Shown: positions 39,467 to 48,132, numbered from the stretch's first letter. The stretch is 64,000 nucleotides of DNA from an uncultured Myxococcales bacterium (GCA_937949945.1 CALFEQ010000085.1:62001-126000); one strand, 5' to 3'. The notes: generated by a model not told the origin, from the letters alone. Program-made: numbers and translations.

Positions 39467-40108
39467 TCAGTCGTCGTCGCGGTCGAAGTAGCGCTCGACG
39501 TAGCGCTGCAGGGCGTTGCGCATCGTCCGGTACGTGACGACGCCGCTCAGGTCCACGCCCATGTGGATGATCGTCTGCGCGATCGCGGGATTGATCCCCG
39601 TGAGCAAGCAGCGAGCTCCGAGGAGCCGAACGGCGCGCGCCATGCGGAGGAAGTGATCGGCGGTCGCCGTGTCCATCACCTGGATGCCGGTGATGTCGAT
39701 GATGGCGCACTCGGCCTTCTTCTCGACGATGGCGCTGAGGAGGGCCTCGGTCATCTCGGCGCTCCGCGTGCTGTCGAGGACGCCGACCACGGGGAGGCAG
39801 AGCACGCCTTCCCAGACTTCGATGATCGGCGTCGACAGCTCGCGGATGGCGGCCCGCTGCAGCTCGATCGTCGCGAGCTTCTCCTCGAGCTCCTTCTGGT
39901 AGGCGAGGCTCCTCTGCTGCTCCCGCTCGAGCGACTCGATCATCTGGTTGATGCCCTCGTACAGGGTCGAGAGCGGATGATCGTCGGGCAGGTCGCTCTT
40001 CAGACGAGCAGCGTAGTCACCGTTCCCAACGTCCGCGACGACGAGAAGGATGTCCGCAATACGCTCGAGAAGAAGGGTGTTGAGATCGGTCGGATTCGGC
40101 TCAGACAT
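39467..40108 (-). CDS. RsbR-like STAS sensor protein
   Basis: This 213-aa protein has an N-terminal helical/HAMP-like part and coiled coil (MIESLEREQQRSLAYQKELEEKLATIELQRA), not a globin domain. A C-terminal STAS domain follows (CAIIDITGIQVMDTATADHFLRMARAVRLLGARCLLTGI). RsbR proteins form the stressosome with RsbS and are phosphorylated by RsbT on conserved threonines in this region; DTATADH carries candidates. It follows the RsbS-like gene by 57 nt on the same strand. Confidence 0.88.
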   Translation of the reverse strand: MSEPNPTDLNTLLLERIADILLVVADVGNGDYAARLKSDLPDDHPLSTLYEGINQMIESLEREQQRSLAYQKELEEKLATIELQRAAIRELSTPIIEVWEGVLCLPVVGVLDSTRSAEMTEALLSAIVEKKAECAIIDITGIQVMDTATADHFLRMARAVRLLGARCLLTGINPAIAQTIIHMGVDLSGVVTYRTMRNALQRYVERYFDRDDD

Positions 40109-40165
40109 GAAGCGCTCCGCTTACCGGGGGCGGAAGATTCGCACGGCGGACCGTGCACGCCAAGA

Positions 40166-40639
40166 TCATCGGATGAGTCTGTCGTCGTCGTCGCGTTCGT
40201 CGCGCCGACGCCCCACGTCGTCGTCCGCGACTCGGTACCGAACGCCGTTCCCCCGCTTGCGCTTTTCGGCCTTCGGGAGCCGCCCGATGCCCAGGGACCG
40301 GAAGGCCTCCTCCAGCGTGAGCGAGGTACGGACGGACTCCATGTCTATCCCCATCGTCTGGAGGGTGATCGCGACCTGAGCATTCATCCCGCAGATGATG
40401 CTGTGGGCCCCCATCAGCCGGGCGGACGCCGCGAGCCGGGAGAGGACGGCGCAGAGGTGGCTGTCCACCATCCAGATGCCCGTCAGGTCGATGATCAGCC
40501 CCTCGGCGCCGGTATCCTTTATCGTCTCGAGGACCTGGTCCACGAGCCGTTCGGCGATGGCGTCGCTGATCTCACCCTGCAGAGGGACGAGGATGTGGTT
40601 CCAGACATTGATTACCGGGAGGCGATCGTCGTCCGACAT
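40166..40639 (-). CDS. RsbS-like STAS antagonist
   Basis: This 157-aa protein has a STAS domain in the first 110 residues: VINVWNHILVPLQGEISD, LIIDLTGIWMVDSHLCAVLSRL, GAHSIICGMNAQVAITLQTMGIDM. The serine in IWMVDSHL sits at the RsbS phosphorylation site. About 45 basic/acidic residues, Arg/Asp-rich, form an unusual C-terminal tail. It is the first gene of the minus-strand pair with the RsbR-like gene. ATG 40639 is chosen because it starts MSDDDRLPVINVW, directly before the domain. Confidence 0.86.
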   Translation of the reverse strand: MSDDDRLPVINVWNHILVPLQGEISDAIAERLVDQVLETIKDTGAEGLIIDLTGIWMVDSHLCAVLSRLAASARLMGAHSIICGMNAQVAITLQTMGIDMESVRTSLTLEEAFRSLGIGRLPKAEKRKRGNGVRYRVADDDVGRRRDERDDDDRLIR

Positions 40640-40728
40640 CTTGGTCCCGCACGTTCGCACGACGCGCGACGATCGTCGAGCCCCGAAGGGCGGATCGTGC
40701 GCCGGTCGATTGTGATACGGTCGAAATC

Positions 40729-41013
40729 ATGGAAATGCGCGAAAGCTTCCGCGCCCCCTTCCTGACCATGGCCTGGCAGCGCCACGCCCGCATCGCCGAC
40801 CTGGTGAGTCGGGGAGACGTCGCGGAGCTGCGCTCTGCAGCCTCCGAGCTCCACTGCCTTTCCGGCGAAGCGAGCATGCTCGACTTCAAGGGCGTGGCGG
40901 AGGCCGCACGGCTGGCGGAAAAAGCCGCGAGAGAGGGTGATCGCGACGCGTTGCCGAAGCTCGTAGCCGGGCTCCACGCCGCGATCAAAGCAGTCGAGGA
41001 CGGGGGGACGTGA
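40729..41013 (+). CDS. Hpt histidine phosphotransfer protein
   Basis: This 94-aa helical protein carries ELHCLSGEASMLDF, with His42 as phosphoacceptor in the HxLxGEA motif of CheA/Hpt domains. It is a free-standing Hpt, starting 89 nt from the divergent RsbS-like gene, and leads the plus-strand run. It could receive phosphate from the CheA-like kinase at 45508 or pass it between receivers in the cluster. Confidence 0.82.
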   Translation: MEMRESFRAPFLTMAWQRHARIADLVSRGDVAELRSAASELHCLSGEASMLDFKGVAEAARLAEKAAREGDRDALPKLVAGLHAAIKAVEDGGT

Positions 41014-41026
41014 TGAAGGCACCCCC

Positions 41027-42154
41027 ATGATCCGCGTCGTTACCGTCGACGATTCGTCGCTCTCACGGATGATCTTGACCCGCGTCCTCGAGGCCGACGG
41101 CGACATCAAGGTCGTCGGGGAGGCCTCGAACGGCTTCGAGGCCGTCCCGCGGATCCAGGAGCTCAAGCCGGATCTCGTGACGATGGACATCGACATGCCG
41201 GGTCCGAACGGCCTCGAGACCATCCAGCGCATCATGCACACGTGCCCGGTGCCGATCCTCGTCGTGACCGGCGAGAGGCTCGGGCCGGAGACGGACCTCG
41301 GCTTCCGAGCCATCCAGCTCGGCGCGCTCGACTTCATGGCGAAGCCGTCGATCGCCGACGAGGCGAGCATGGTCCGCCTGCGCGCGCAGGTCCGTGCGCT
41401 CGCGACGGTACCCGTGTTCCTCCACACCGAGGACCGCGAGCAGCTCTCGAGCACGGGACGCATGCCCTCGCTGCCGGACGCGCCGCCGTTCTCGCTGGTG
41501 GCGATCGCGTCGGGCACCGGTGGCCCCAAGTCCGTCGCTACGATCCTCCGCTCGCTCCCGGCGGATTTCGGCGCTCCGATCGTCATCGTCCAGCAGATGC
41601 CGGACAAGTTCAGCGGCGCCTTCGCCAAGTACGTCCAGTCGATCACGGAGCTCCGGGTCACGCTCGTCGAGGCGATGCCGCACGACTGCATGCCGGGCGA
41701 GGTCCTGCTGTCCGGCGCGGACGCGCACCTGTACTTCCCGCGGCGCGGCGTCATCGTCGGGATGCACGGCGAGCCCTATGCGGGCCAGCGCCCCTCCGCG
41801 ACGGTGCTCCTGCGCTCGGTCGCGGAGACGTACGGGAGCAGCGCCGTCGGCGTGCTGCTCTCCGGGACGGGGGACGACGGTATCGAGGGCCTCGCCGCCC
41901 TGCGGAGCACGGGCGCGCTCACGCTCGCGGAGAGCCCGAGCTCGGCGGCGGTCGCGGACACGCCGAAGGCCGCGCTCGAGTGTGGCGCCGCGGCGCGTGC
42001 CCTGCCCGCTCAGATGATCGCGAACTGCATCCTGAGCGCGATGGCGGGGATGAACAAGAAGACGACCGCGCCGCCGAGCACCGACCCCCTCGCCACGACC
42101 GCCGTCCCTCCGAGCAGCACGCTCGCGGAGCCTCGGAAGCACGGCGACGTGTGA
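41027..42154 (+). CDS. CheB-like protein with degenerate methylesterase site
   Basis: This 375-aa protein has an intact receiver (VVTVDDSSLSRMI; phosphoacceptor Asp54 in TMDIDMPG; Lys107) and a CheB-type C-terminal domain. The catalytic triad is not intact. The nucleophile site GASTGG is ASGTGG here, placing Gly163 at the Ser position. The His of VQHMP is Gln190 (VQQMP). Asp284 in GTGDDG is kept. The esterase is therefore probably inactive as such, and the protein may act as a phosphorylated regulator. CheR and chemoreceptors are absent. It starts 13 nt after the Hpt gene. Confidence 0.88.
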   Translation: MIRVVTVDDSSLSRMILTRVLEADGDIKVVGEASNGFEAVPRIQELKPDLVTMDIDMPGPNGLETIQRIMHTCPVPILVVTGERLGPETDLGFRAIQLGALDFMAKPSIADEASMVRLRAQVRALATVPVFLHTEDREQLSSTGRMPSLPDAPPFSLVAIASGTGGPKSVATILRSLPADFGAPIVIVQQMPDKFSGAFAKYVQSITELRVTLVEAMPHDCMPGEVLLSGADAHLYFPRRGVIVGMHGEPYAGQRPSATVLLRSVAETYGSSAVGVLLSGTGDDGIEGLAALRSTGALTLAESPSSAAVADTPKAALECGAAARALPAQMIANCILSAMAGMNKKTTAPPSTDPLATTAVPPSSTLAEPRKHGDV

Positions 42155-42196
42155 CGTCCTCGGCCACGCCACCGACGTGGGGGGGGGGAGCCGGCC

Positions 42197-42559
42197 TCAG
42201 CCGGAGAGGTACGGCTGGAGCCGGTCGGCGAGCGTCGCCCCGTCCTTCGGGACGAAGCCGCGGGCGCCCGTGCGCGCGACGAGGGCGTTCATCTCGGCCT
42301 CGGTGCGATCCGAGAAGAGGACCACGGGCAACGCGCTCGTGTGCCGGCTGAGCGTCGCGACGAGGTCGTCGTCGCCCACCCCCGGGAACGTGGCATCCAC
42401 GAGAAGGAGATCCGGCCTGTCGCGCGCCACCGCCTCGTCGAGCCCGCGAGGATCTTCGAGCGTGGACGCGTCGATGCCGACCGCCGAGAGCGCGTGCACG
42501 ACGACGGCGCGGACGATGGGGCTGTCGTCGACCAGCAGGATCTTGCGCCTCGAGCTCAC
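42197..42559 (-). CDS. Single-domain response regulator (CheY-like)
   Basis: This 120-aa receiver starts at GTG 42559. It has ILLVDDSPIVRAV, an aspartate in LLLVDATFPG, and the lysine in GFVPKDG, so it is probably functional. It has no output domain. It converges on the CheB-like gene, and a run of 10 G lies in the 42-bp gap. It is one of three receiver-only or receiver-containing partners for the CheA-like kinase. Confidence 0.85.
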   Translation of the reverse strand: MSSRRKILLVDDSPIVRAVVVHALSAVGIDASTLEDPRGLDEAVARDRPDLLLVDATFPGVGDDDLVATLSRHTSALPVVLFSDRTEAEMNALVARTGARGFVPKDGATLADRLQPYLSG

Positions 42560-42709
42560 TGTCGCCTCCCTGGTTGTCGCTCTGCCGCCCCCCGCCGGCC
42601 CCTCCAAGATAGTCGAAGTCCTTGCTTTTCGTTCTTGGGTTTCGCTAGGTCTTGGCTGAATCCGTTCCGACGGGTGCGACGTCGATGACCGGCCACGGAG
42701 AAAGCAGCG

Positions 42710-43111
42710 ATGGGCCCTGAGTCGCTCGAGATCGAAATCAAGGTCGAGGGCGACATCGTCCGCGCCCGCGGCGCGGGGAGGGACATGTGCCGGGAGCTCG
42801 GCCTCAGCGAGATCAACCAGGTGAAGGTCGCGACCGCGATCTCCGAGCTCGCCCGCAACATCTTCCACTACGCCCAGACGGGCATGATCACCCTCCGCCG
42901 CCTGTCGACGCCTCGGGCCGGCATCGAGATCATCGCGAAGGACAACGGCCCGGGCATCCCGGACGTGAAGCTCGTGCTCAGCGGCGCCTACAAGTCGAAG
43001 ACGGGCATGGGCAAGGGACTCCTCGGCGCGCGCCGCCTGGTCGACTTCTTCGAGATCGACACGGGCCCCGATCGAGGAACGACGGTGGTTCTCCGCAAGT
43101 TCGTGCGCTGA
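42710..43111 (+). CDS. rsbT: RsbT serine kinase
   Basis: RsbT phosphorylates RsbR/RsbS and then activates a phosphatase. This 133-aa protein matches the family along its whole length: DIVRARGAGRDMCRELGL, VATAISELARNIFHYA (N box), IIAKDNGPGIPDVKLVL, and GMGKGLLGARRLVDFFEI (G box). It is followed after one base by the SpoIIE-type phosphatase gene, the same order as rsbT-rsbU in Bacillus. The usual RsbR-RsbS pair is 2 kb away on the other strand. Confidence 0.93.
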   Translation: MGPESLEIEIKVEGDIVRARGAGRDMCRELGLSEINQVKVATAISELARNIFHYAQTGMITLRRLSTPRAGIEIIAKDNGPGIPDVKLVLSGAYKSKTGMGKGLLGARRLVDFFEIDTGPDRGTTVVLRKFVR

Positions 43112-43112
43112 G

Positions 43113-44480
43113 ATGGGCTCGCGCGACGACGAGGAGACGCTGCGGGAGCGCGTCGACGAGCTCGGAGCGAGGCTCAAGCGTCTCCGTGCGTTCGGCAGCC
43201 TGCGCCGCACGCTTCGCGTCGCCGAAGAAGACGAGGCGATCGCCCTCGCCGCGCAGCGCGTCGCCCTCGACGTGCTCTCGTGCACGCATTTCGCCGTCTA
43301 CTGCGCCGAGAAGGACGACACCGATTTTCGCCTCCTCTCGGCCGCGCCCGAGGGCGTCGCCCTACCCGCCGTCGTCGAGCGCGGAGACCCCTTCGCTCGC
43401 GTGCTCGAGCAGCAGGCGTCCGTGCGAGAAGGCGAGCTCATCGCATGCCTCGGGCCGGACGCGAAGAACCCCATCGCGCTCGCGCTGCGCGGCCTGCCGG
43501 GGCAGCTCATCGGTTTCGCGATCGTGGCGGGCAGCCCGCTCGACGGAGAGCTGCTCGACGAGGTGCTCGACGAGCTCGTGTTCGACGTGGAGAGCGCGCT
43601 CGCCGCACGCATGATTTCGCGCCTCCGCGCCGAGGAGCTCGCGGTCCTCGAGATCCAGGAGCGCGAGCTCGTCGGCCTGCTCCGAGACGTCGAGGCGCGC
43701 GACGCCATCATCCAGCGCGACCTCGAAGAAGCGCGGCAGTTCCAGCGGAAGATGCTCGGCACGCCGCCGCGCGTCCCAGGCGCGGCGATCGAGGTAGTGT
43801 ACATGCCGCTCGGCCTCGTCGGCGGCGACCTCTACGCCGTGTCCGCGGAGCACGGCCGGCTGCGGCTCTTCGTCGCCGACGCGACCGGTCATGGCGTGCG
43901 TGCGTCGCTCACGACGATGTTCATCAAGAGCGGCTACGAGGCGGTGCGCGCGACGGCGCCGGATCCCGGCGCGCTGCTCGCGGCGCTCAACGACACGATC
44001 GCGCAGACCTACCGGAGCTCCGAGATGCTCTTCTCGGCCGTCTGCGTCGATCTCGATCTCGCGAGCGGACACGTCCGGTTCGCCTCTGCCGCGCACCCTC
44101 CCCTCTGCCTCGTCCGGTCCGGCGACGCGTGCCTCGTCGAGGGCGGAGGCGCGTTCCTCGGCCTGCGCACCGGCATGAAGTTCGAGGTCCAGGAGGCCTC
44201 TCTCTCCGCCGGTGACGGCATCTACCTGTTCACCGACGGCTTCAGCGAGGCGCGAAAGCAGAACGAGCAGTTCGGCGACGAGCGTCTCCGTCTCGCAATC
44301 CACGAAGCGCACATGCGCGGTGCACGGGCGGGAGAGGCCGTGATGCAGGCGGTCGCTGCCTTCCTCGACGGTACGCCCATGGATGACGACGGGACGTTCG
44401 TCGGCGTGCGCTTCGGGGTGGAAGACGACGAGGAGCCCGTCGTCATGTCCACCCGGGAGCCGCCGGCCTCCGTACGGTGA
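43113..44480 (+). CDS. RsbU/SpoIIE-type PP2C phosphatase with sensory N-terminus
   Basis: This 455-aa protein has a short N-terminal coiled coil, then a GAF-like domain (about 35-180, QRVALDVLSCTHFAVYCAEK), a second coiled coil (EARDAIIQRDLEEARQFQRKM), then the phosphatase. Metal-binding motifs are intact: GGDLYAV, VADATGHGVRASL, FTDGFSEA and DDGTFVGV. It is expected to dephosphorylate a STAS protein, such as that at 45126, when activated by RsbT. The GAF-like part could sense a small molecule. It starts one base after rsbT. Confidence 0.9.
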   Translation: MGSRDDEETLRERVDELGARLKRLRAFGSLRRTLRVAEEDEAIALAAQRVALDVLSCTHFAVYCAEKDDTDFRLLSAAPEGVALPAVVERGDPFARVLEQQASVREGELIACLGPDAKNPIALALRGLPGQLIGFAIVAGSPLDGELLDEVLDELVFDVESALAARMISRLRAEELAVLEIQERELVGLLRDVEARDAIIQRDLEEARQFQRKMLGTPPRVPGAAIEVVYMPLGLVGGDLYAVSAEHGRLRLFVADATGHGVRASLTTMFIKSGYEAVRATAPDPGALLAALNDTIAQTYRSSEMLFSAVCVDLDLASGHVRFASAAHPPLCLVRSGDACLVEGGGAFLGLRTGMKFEVQEASLSAGDGIYLFTDGFSEARKQNEQFGDERLRLAIHEAHMRGARAGEAVMQAVAAFLDGTPMDDDGTFVGVRFGVEDDEEPVVMSTREPPASVR

Positions 44481-44592
44481 CGAGCCTCCACATCCGCGGG
44501 CGGCACGGTAGCGAATCGTCAAATGTGAGTAAACCGCCTAGCCCTGCGCTCCTCGCTTGCAGCCCGTGCGGCCCCGAGTAACATCCCCGTAG

Positions 44593-45129
44593 ATGAAGTC
44601 GTCGACCGACGAAAACGACGACGATGCCCTCTTCGAGCTTCGGTTCGCGCCGAGCGTCGCGCTGGTGTCGATCGTCCGGAAGTTCGTGAGCGAGTTCTAC
44701 GACGAGCTCTTGGGTGACTCCGACGCCAGCCACAAGCTCGCGATGGCGACCCACGAGATGCTCGAGAACGCCGTTCACTACTCCGCGGACAGGAGGAGCG
44801 AGCTCGTCGTTTCCCTCCATCGCAAGAACCGCGAGTACATCGTGACGATCACGACCAAGAACCGCGCGACGGGCGACCGGTTGGTCAAGGTCCGCCATGC
44901 GCTCGACGAGGTCGTGAACGCCGAGGACCCGGCGGCGCTCTACAACCAGCTCATGCGTCGAGCCGCGAAGCGGACCGACGGCGGCTCGGGCCTCGGGCTC
45001 GGCCGTATCCGTGCGGAGGGTGACCTGTCGCTCTCCTACTCCATCGAAGGGGACACGCTCGTCATCACGGCTCAAGGTCGGTTCCAACCCCGACCCCGCA
45101 ATTCCATGCTCTCGGTGGACTCCCCATGA
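44593..45129 (+). CDS. GHKL-type anti-sigma/switch ATPase
   Basis: This 178-aa protein has N box HEMLENAVHYS and G box GGSGLGLGRIRAEGDLSLSYS. The acidic segment between them is unusual (TIT..TGDRL..), and the D-box Asp-Asn of kinases is not evident. It resembles RsbW/SpoIIAB-like ATP-binding proteins, which bind a sigma factor or STAS protein. Its last four bases overlap the following STAS-like gene (ATGA), so the pair is likely a kinase and its antagonist. Confidence 0.8.
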   Translation: MKSSTDENDDDALFELRFAPSVALVSIVRKFVSEFYDELLGDSDASHKLAMATHEMLENAVHYSADRRSELVVSLHRKNREYIVTITTKNRATGDRLVKVRHALDEVVNAEDPAALYNQLMRRAAKRTDGGSGLGLGRIRAEGDLSLSYSIEGDTLVITAQGRFQPRPRNSMLSVDSP

Positions 45130-45521
45130 TCGACATCCCGACGATCGACGCGAACGACCTCCGTGCCACCCCGAGCTTCGTGGACGGCCAGCTGTCGCTG
45201 CAGTTCGCCGGCAGCGCCGACTCGCGCTCTCAGAGCGCGATCGAGGCCATGCTCCAGCGCACGCATGCCGAGGCGCTCCGCCTGCAGCTCCCCGAGGTCG
45301 CGGTGGATTTTCGCGACTGCGACTTCGTGAACTCCTCGTGCTTCAAGGCCTTCGTCGTCTGGCTGGAGCAGATCCAGGAGCTCGAGGCGTCGAAGCAGTA
45401 CCGCCTCCGTTTCTACTCGGACGAGACCAAGGCGTGGCAGCGCAGAAGCCTGCAGGCTCTCTCGTGCTTCGCGATCGAGCTCGTCCACATCGAAACCAAA
45501 CCCCCTCGTGCCCGGGCCTGA
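45126..45521 (+). CDS. STAS-like antagonist protein
   Basis: This 131-aa protein has a STAS-like core: LQLPEVAVDFRDCDFVNSSCFKAFVVWLEQI, with two serines (NSSCF) where anti-sigma factor antagonists are phosphorylated. The rest is more divergent than RsbV, so it may be a DUF1987-type SiaC relative. It is coupled to the GHKL protein upstream and overlaps the CheA-like start by 14 nt. Confidence 0.72.
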   Translation: MIDIPTIDANDLRATPSFVDGQLSLQFAGSADSRSQSAIEAMLQRTHAEALRLQLPEVAVDFRDCDFVNSSCFKAFVVWLEQIQELEASKQYRLRFYSDETKAWQRRSLQALSCFAIELVHIETKPPRARA

Positions 45522-47019
45522 AGGTCTCCCCGTCGGCATCGTCGCGCAGTTTCGGGCGACGAGCATCGAGCGCCTCGGTCGCATCGAGGCCGCGTGGGGG
45601 AACCTCAGCCAGCGGATCGGCACGGCTGAGTCCGAGAGCGAGCTGTTCCACGACGTCCACACCCTGAAGGGCGAGGCCCGGCTCGTGGGCTTCGCCGACG
45701 TCGTGCTCATCACCCAGCGGCTGGAGGATCTCCTCGTCGCCGCGAAACGGCGCCGGTACCGCGTCAGCGAGGACGTCGACGTCCTCGTCACGATGGCGAT
45801 CCAGTTCATCCGGATGCTCCTGCGCAAGCGCGCCGGCGCCTCGCAGGGCGGGATCGACATCAACGGCTTCCTCAAGCAGATCGACGAGGTCCTCAACGAG
45901 TGGCCGCGCCAATCGGAGACGCCCGACTCGACCGGCGGCGCAGCCGCGCGGACGAGCGAGCCGGGCAAGCTCTCGGTCGCCGTTCGCCAGCGGCTCGGAA
46001 ACGTCGCCACCCAGATCTTCCTCGAGCTCGTCACCGAGGAGCGCCCGCGCCTGCGTCGCGCCTTCGACGTCATGGCGTACGAGCTCTCCCAGCTCGACGC
46101 CGTCGCCCTGATGCCGCTCGTGCGGCGTCATGCGTCCTCGACGAAGGACCTCGCCGCCGAGCTCGGCAAGGAGGTCGACGTCGTCGTCGAGGGTCCGGAT
46201 CTCAAGGTCGGCGTCGAGGTGCTCGACACCATCCACCAGGCGCTGCTCCACACGCTCCGCAACGCGGTCGACCACGGCATCGAGCCTCCCTCCGACAGGA
46301 GCGCGATCGGAAAGCCGCGCCGCGGCAGCGTCACGGTGCGGATCCGCCCGGAGGCGGACATGATCGCCGTCACGGTCCAGGACGATGGCGCCGGCGTGGA
46401 CACGGAGTCGATCCGCCGCCGCGCGGAGGCGCTCGGCATGCTCTCCCCGGAGGAGGCGGCGGCCGCCCCCGAAGCGACGCTCCTCGACCTCGTGTTCGCG
46501 CCTGGTTTCTCGGTCCGTGAGTCCGCGAGCACGATCTCCGGCCGTGGCATCGGCCTCGACGCCGTCCGCGCGGGCATCGAGCGCCTCGGAGGCAACATCT
46601 CCCTCGAGTCGCGTCGTGGCAAAGGCACGACGATCGTGTTCCGGCTGCCGCAGTCGCGACGCGTGATCGAGGTGCATCGGATCCCGTCGACGATCCCCGA
46701 CCTCGCCTTCGCCGTGCCGACGACGTGGACGGTGCGTACGGACGTGAGCGCCGAGGGCAGCATCGACCCGGTCACGGTCCTCGGCATCCGTCGCCGGAAC
46801 GGAGCGACCGGGACGGCCGCGAGCCACATCGTCCTCGCGCGCGACGGCGAGTCGTACGCGATCGCGATTGGCGGCCCCGTGACCAGGGTGGCGGCGGCGC
46901 GCATCTGCCCGACGTCGCCGGACGACCCGCTCGAGGTGGTGGAGGCGAACGACGAGCGCCTGCTCCTGATCCGCCCCGACGCGTTCTTCCCCGCTCACCC
47001 GGTGAGCCCCGGCTCGTGA
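45508..47019 (+). CDS. CheA-like histidine kinase
   Basis: This 503-aa protein starts at GTG 45508. The Hpt domain has FHDVHTLKGEARLVGF with His51. The dimerisation/linker part is followed by a kinase domain with N box LLHTLRNAVDHGIE, G1 box VQDDGAGVD and G2 box GRGIGLDAVRAGIERLGG. The end (YAIAIGGPVTRV) looks like a reduced CheW-type domain. The phosphorylation partners are probably the free Hpt, the receivers and the CheB-like protein here. No receptor or separate CheW is visible, so it is likely not a chemotaxis kinase. Confidence 0.88.
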   Translation: MPGPEGLPVGIVAQFRATSIERLGRIEAAWGNLSQRIGTAESESELFHDVHTLKGEARLVGFADVVLITQRLEDLLVAAKRRRYRVSEDVDVLVTMAIQFIRMLLRKRAGASQGGIDINGFLKQIDEVLNEWPRQSETPDSTGGAAARTSEPGKLSVAVRQRLGNVATQIFLELVTEERPRLRRAFDVMAYELSQLDAVALMPLVRRHASSTKDLAAELGKEVDVVVEGPDLKVGVEVLDTIHQALLHTLRNAVDHGIEPPSDRSAIGKPRRGSVTVRIRPEADMIAVTVQDDGAGVDTESIRRRAEALGMLSPEEAAAAPEATLLDLVFAPGFSVRESASTISGRGIGLDAVRAGIERLGGNISLESRRGKGTTIVFRLPQSRRVIEVHRIPSTIPDLAFAVPTTWTVRTDVSAEGSIDPVTVLGIRRRNGATGTAASHIVLARDGESYAIAIGGPVTRVAAARICPTSPDDPLEVVEANDERLLLIRPDAFFPAHPVSPGS

Positions 47020-47033
47020 GCGCCTAGAGCGAC

Positions 47034-47396
47034 TCAGCCGAGGAGCTCTTTGACCTTCCGGAGGAGGGCTTCCATGCCGTCACGCTTCGTGACCCACCCT
47101 GAGGCGCCCGCCTCCTCGGCGCGGCGCGCGAGCTCTTCGGGCTCGAGGCTCGACAAGAGCAAGAAGGGCGCCTTCTCTCCGTAGGCGGCGCGGACCGTCG
47201 CCGCGAGATCGTCGCCGAAGATCTCGGGCATCTGGACGTCGACGATGATGAGGTCGGGCGGTGCGCTCCTTCGCTCCCGCTCGAACTCGTCGATCGTCAT
47301 CGCCGTGGCGACGACGTAGCCCTCCTTCTCGAGAGCGGTCCGCGTCACCTCGAGGACGAGCCGGCTGTCGTCGATGATGAGGATCCTACGCTGCAC
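47034..47396 (-). CDS. Single-domain response regulator
   Basis: This 120-aa receiver starts at GTG 47396. It has ILIIDDSRLVLEV, the phosphoacceptor in LIIVDVQMPEIFG, and lysine in GWVTKRDG. Its start overlaps the end of the PilZ-like/REC gene by 11 nt, so the two are co-translated. It is convergent with the CheA-like gene. Confidence 0.86.
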   Translation of the reverse strand: MQRRILIIDDSRLVLEVTRTALEKEGYVVATAMTIDEFERERRSAPPDLIIVDVQMPEIFGDDLAATVRAAYGEKAPFLLLSSLEPEELARRAEEAGASGWVTKRDGMEALLRKVKELLG

Positions 47397-48132
47397 CGCG
47401 ATCGCTCCCTTGCGCTTCCATCAAGAACTCGAGGGTGCAGAAGAGGTCCTTCAGGACGATCGGCTTCTGGAGGAAGATGTCCGCCCCCGCCTGGAGCATC
47501 GCGCGACGCACTTCCGGCCCCCCCACGCTCATCGCGACGATCGGAACGCGATGATGCACCGGACTCGACCGTAGCTTCTTGATGAGCGACGCCCCGGTGT
47601 CATCGGGCAGGAAGTGATCGGCGACGACGACGTCGATCGACCCTCTGTCCTCGAGCGCCGCGAGCGCAGCGGCGACGCTCGGAGCCAGGACGAGCCTCAC
47701 GCGTCCCCCGCGCTGCCCGAAGTAGCGCTCCACCGCGTACGCGAACATGTCGCGGATGAGCTGGTTGTCCTCGACGAGCAGCACGGCGAGCGACCGACCC
47801 GTGCCGGGCGCCGCGCGCCTCGGCTGGAGCCGACGGGCCACCTCGGCCACCCGGTTCTTCGCATCGTCGCTCTCGACGTCGAACTCGGCGACGAAGCCGG
47901 TCGGGCTGCCCGGACCGGTCGAGAGGCGCACCTGCGTGACGCGCCCGCTCACGAGCAGCGGCCGAACGGTCCGCGGGAACGAGAGGCGGAGATTGACCAC
48001 CTCACCGATCGGCGGAAGGCCGTCCGTGACGATGAAAACCGACCTATCGGTCATCTCGAGCGCGCACGTGACCTCGCTCTCCTCCCCGCGGAGGATCTCG
48101 GCCCGAAGGATGGCGCTGCGCGTCTCGTTCAT
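47386..48132 (-). CDS. PilZ-like/REC response regulator
   Basis: In this 248-aa protein the N-terminal 110 residues form a beta-barrel-like domain (VTCALEMTDRSVFIVTDGLPPIGEVVNLRLSFP and VSGRVTQVRL) that resembles PilZ, but the RxxxR and DxSxxG cyclic-di-GMP motifs are not seen. A receiver follows: LLVEDNQLIRDMF, aspartate in VVVADHFLPDDTG, lysine in FLQKPI. It is the start of a two-gene operon and may connect phosphorylation to motility or polysaccharide control. Confidence 0.75.
   Translation of the reverse strand: MNETRSAILRAEILRGEESEVTCALEMTDRSVFIVTDGLPPIGEVVNLRLSFPRTVRPLLVSGRVTQVRLSTGPGSPTGFVAEFDVESDDAKNRVAEVARRLQPRRAAPGTGRSLAVLLVEDNQLIRDMFAYAVERYFGQRGGRVRLVLAPSVAAALAALEDRGSIDVVVADHFLPDDTGASLIKKLRSSPVHHRVPIVAMSVGGPEVRRAMLQAGADIFLQKPIVLKDLFCTLEFLMEAQGSDRGAA

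Noticed and set aside
42179..42188. A run of 10 G between convergent cheB-like and receiver genes
   Set aside because: It is outside both genes, so slippage would not change a protein. Possible phase variation is not supported.
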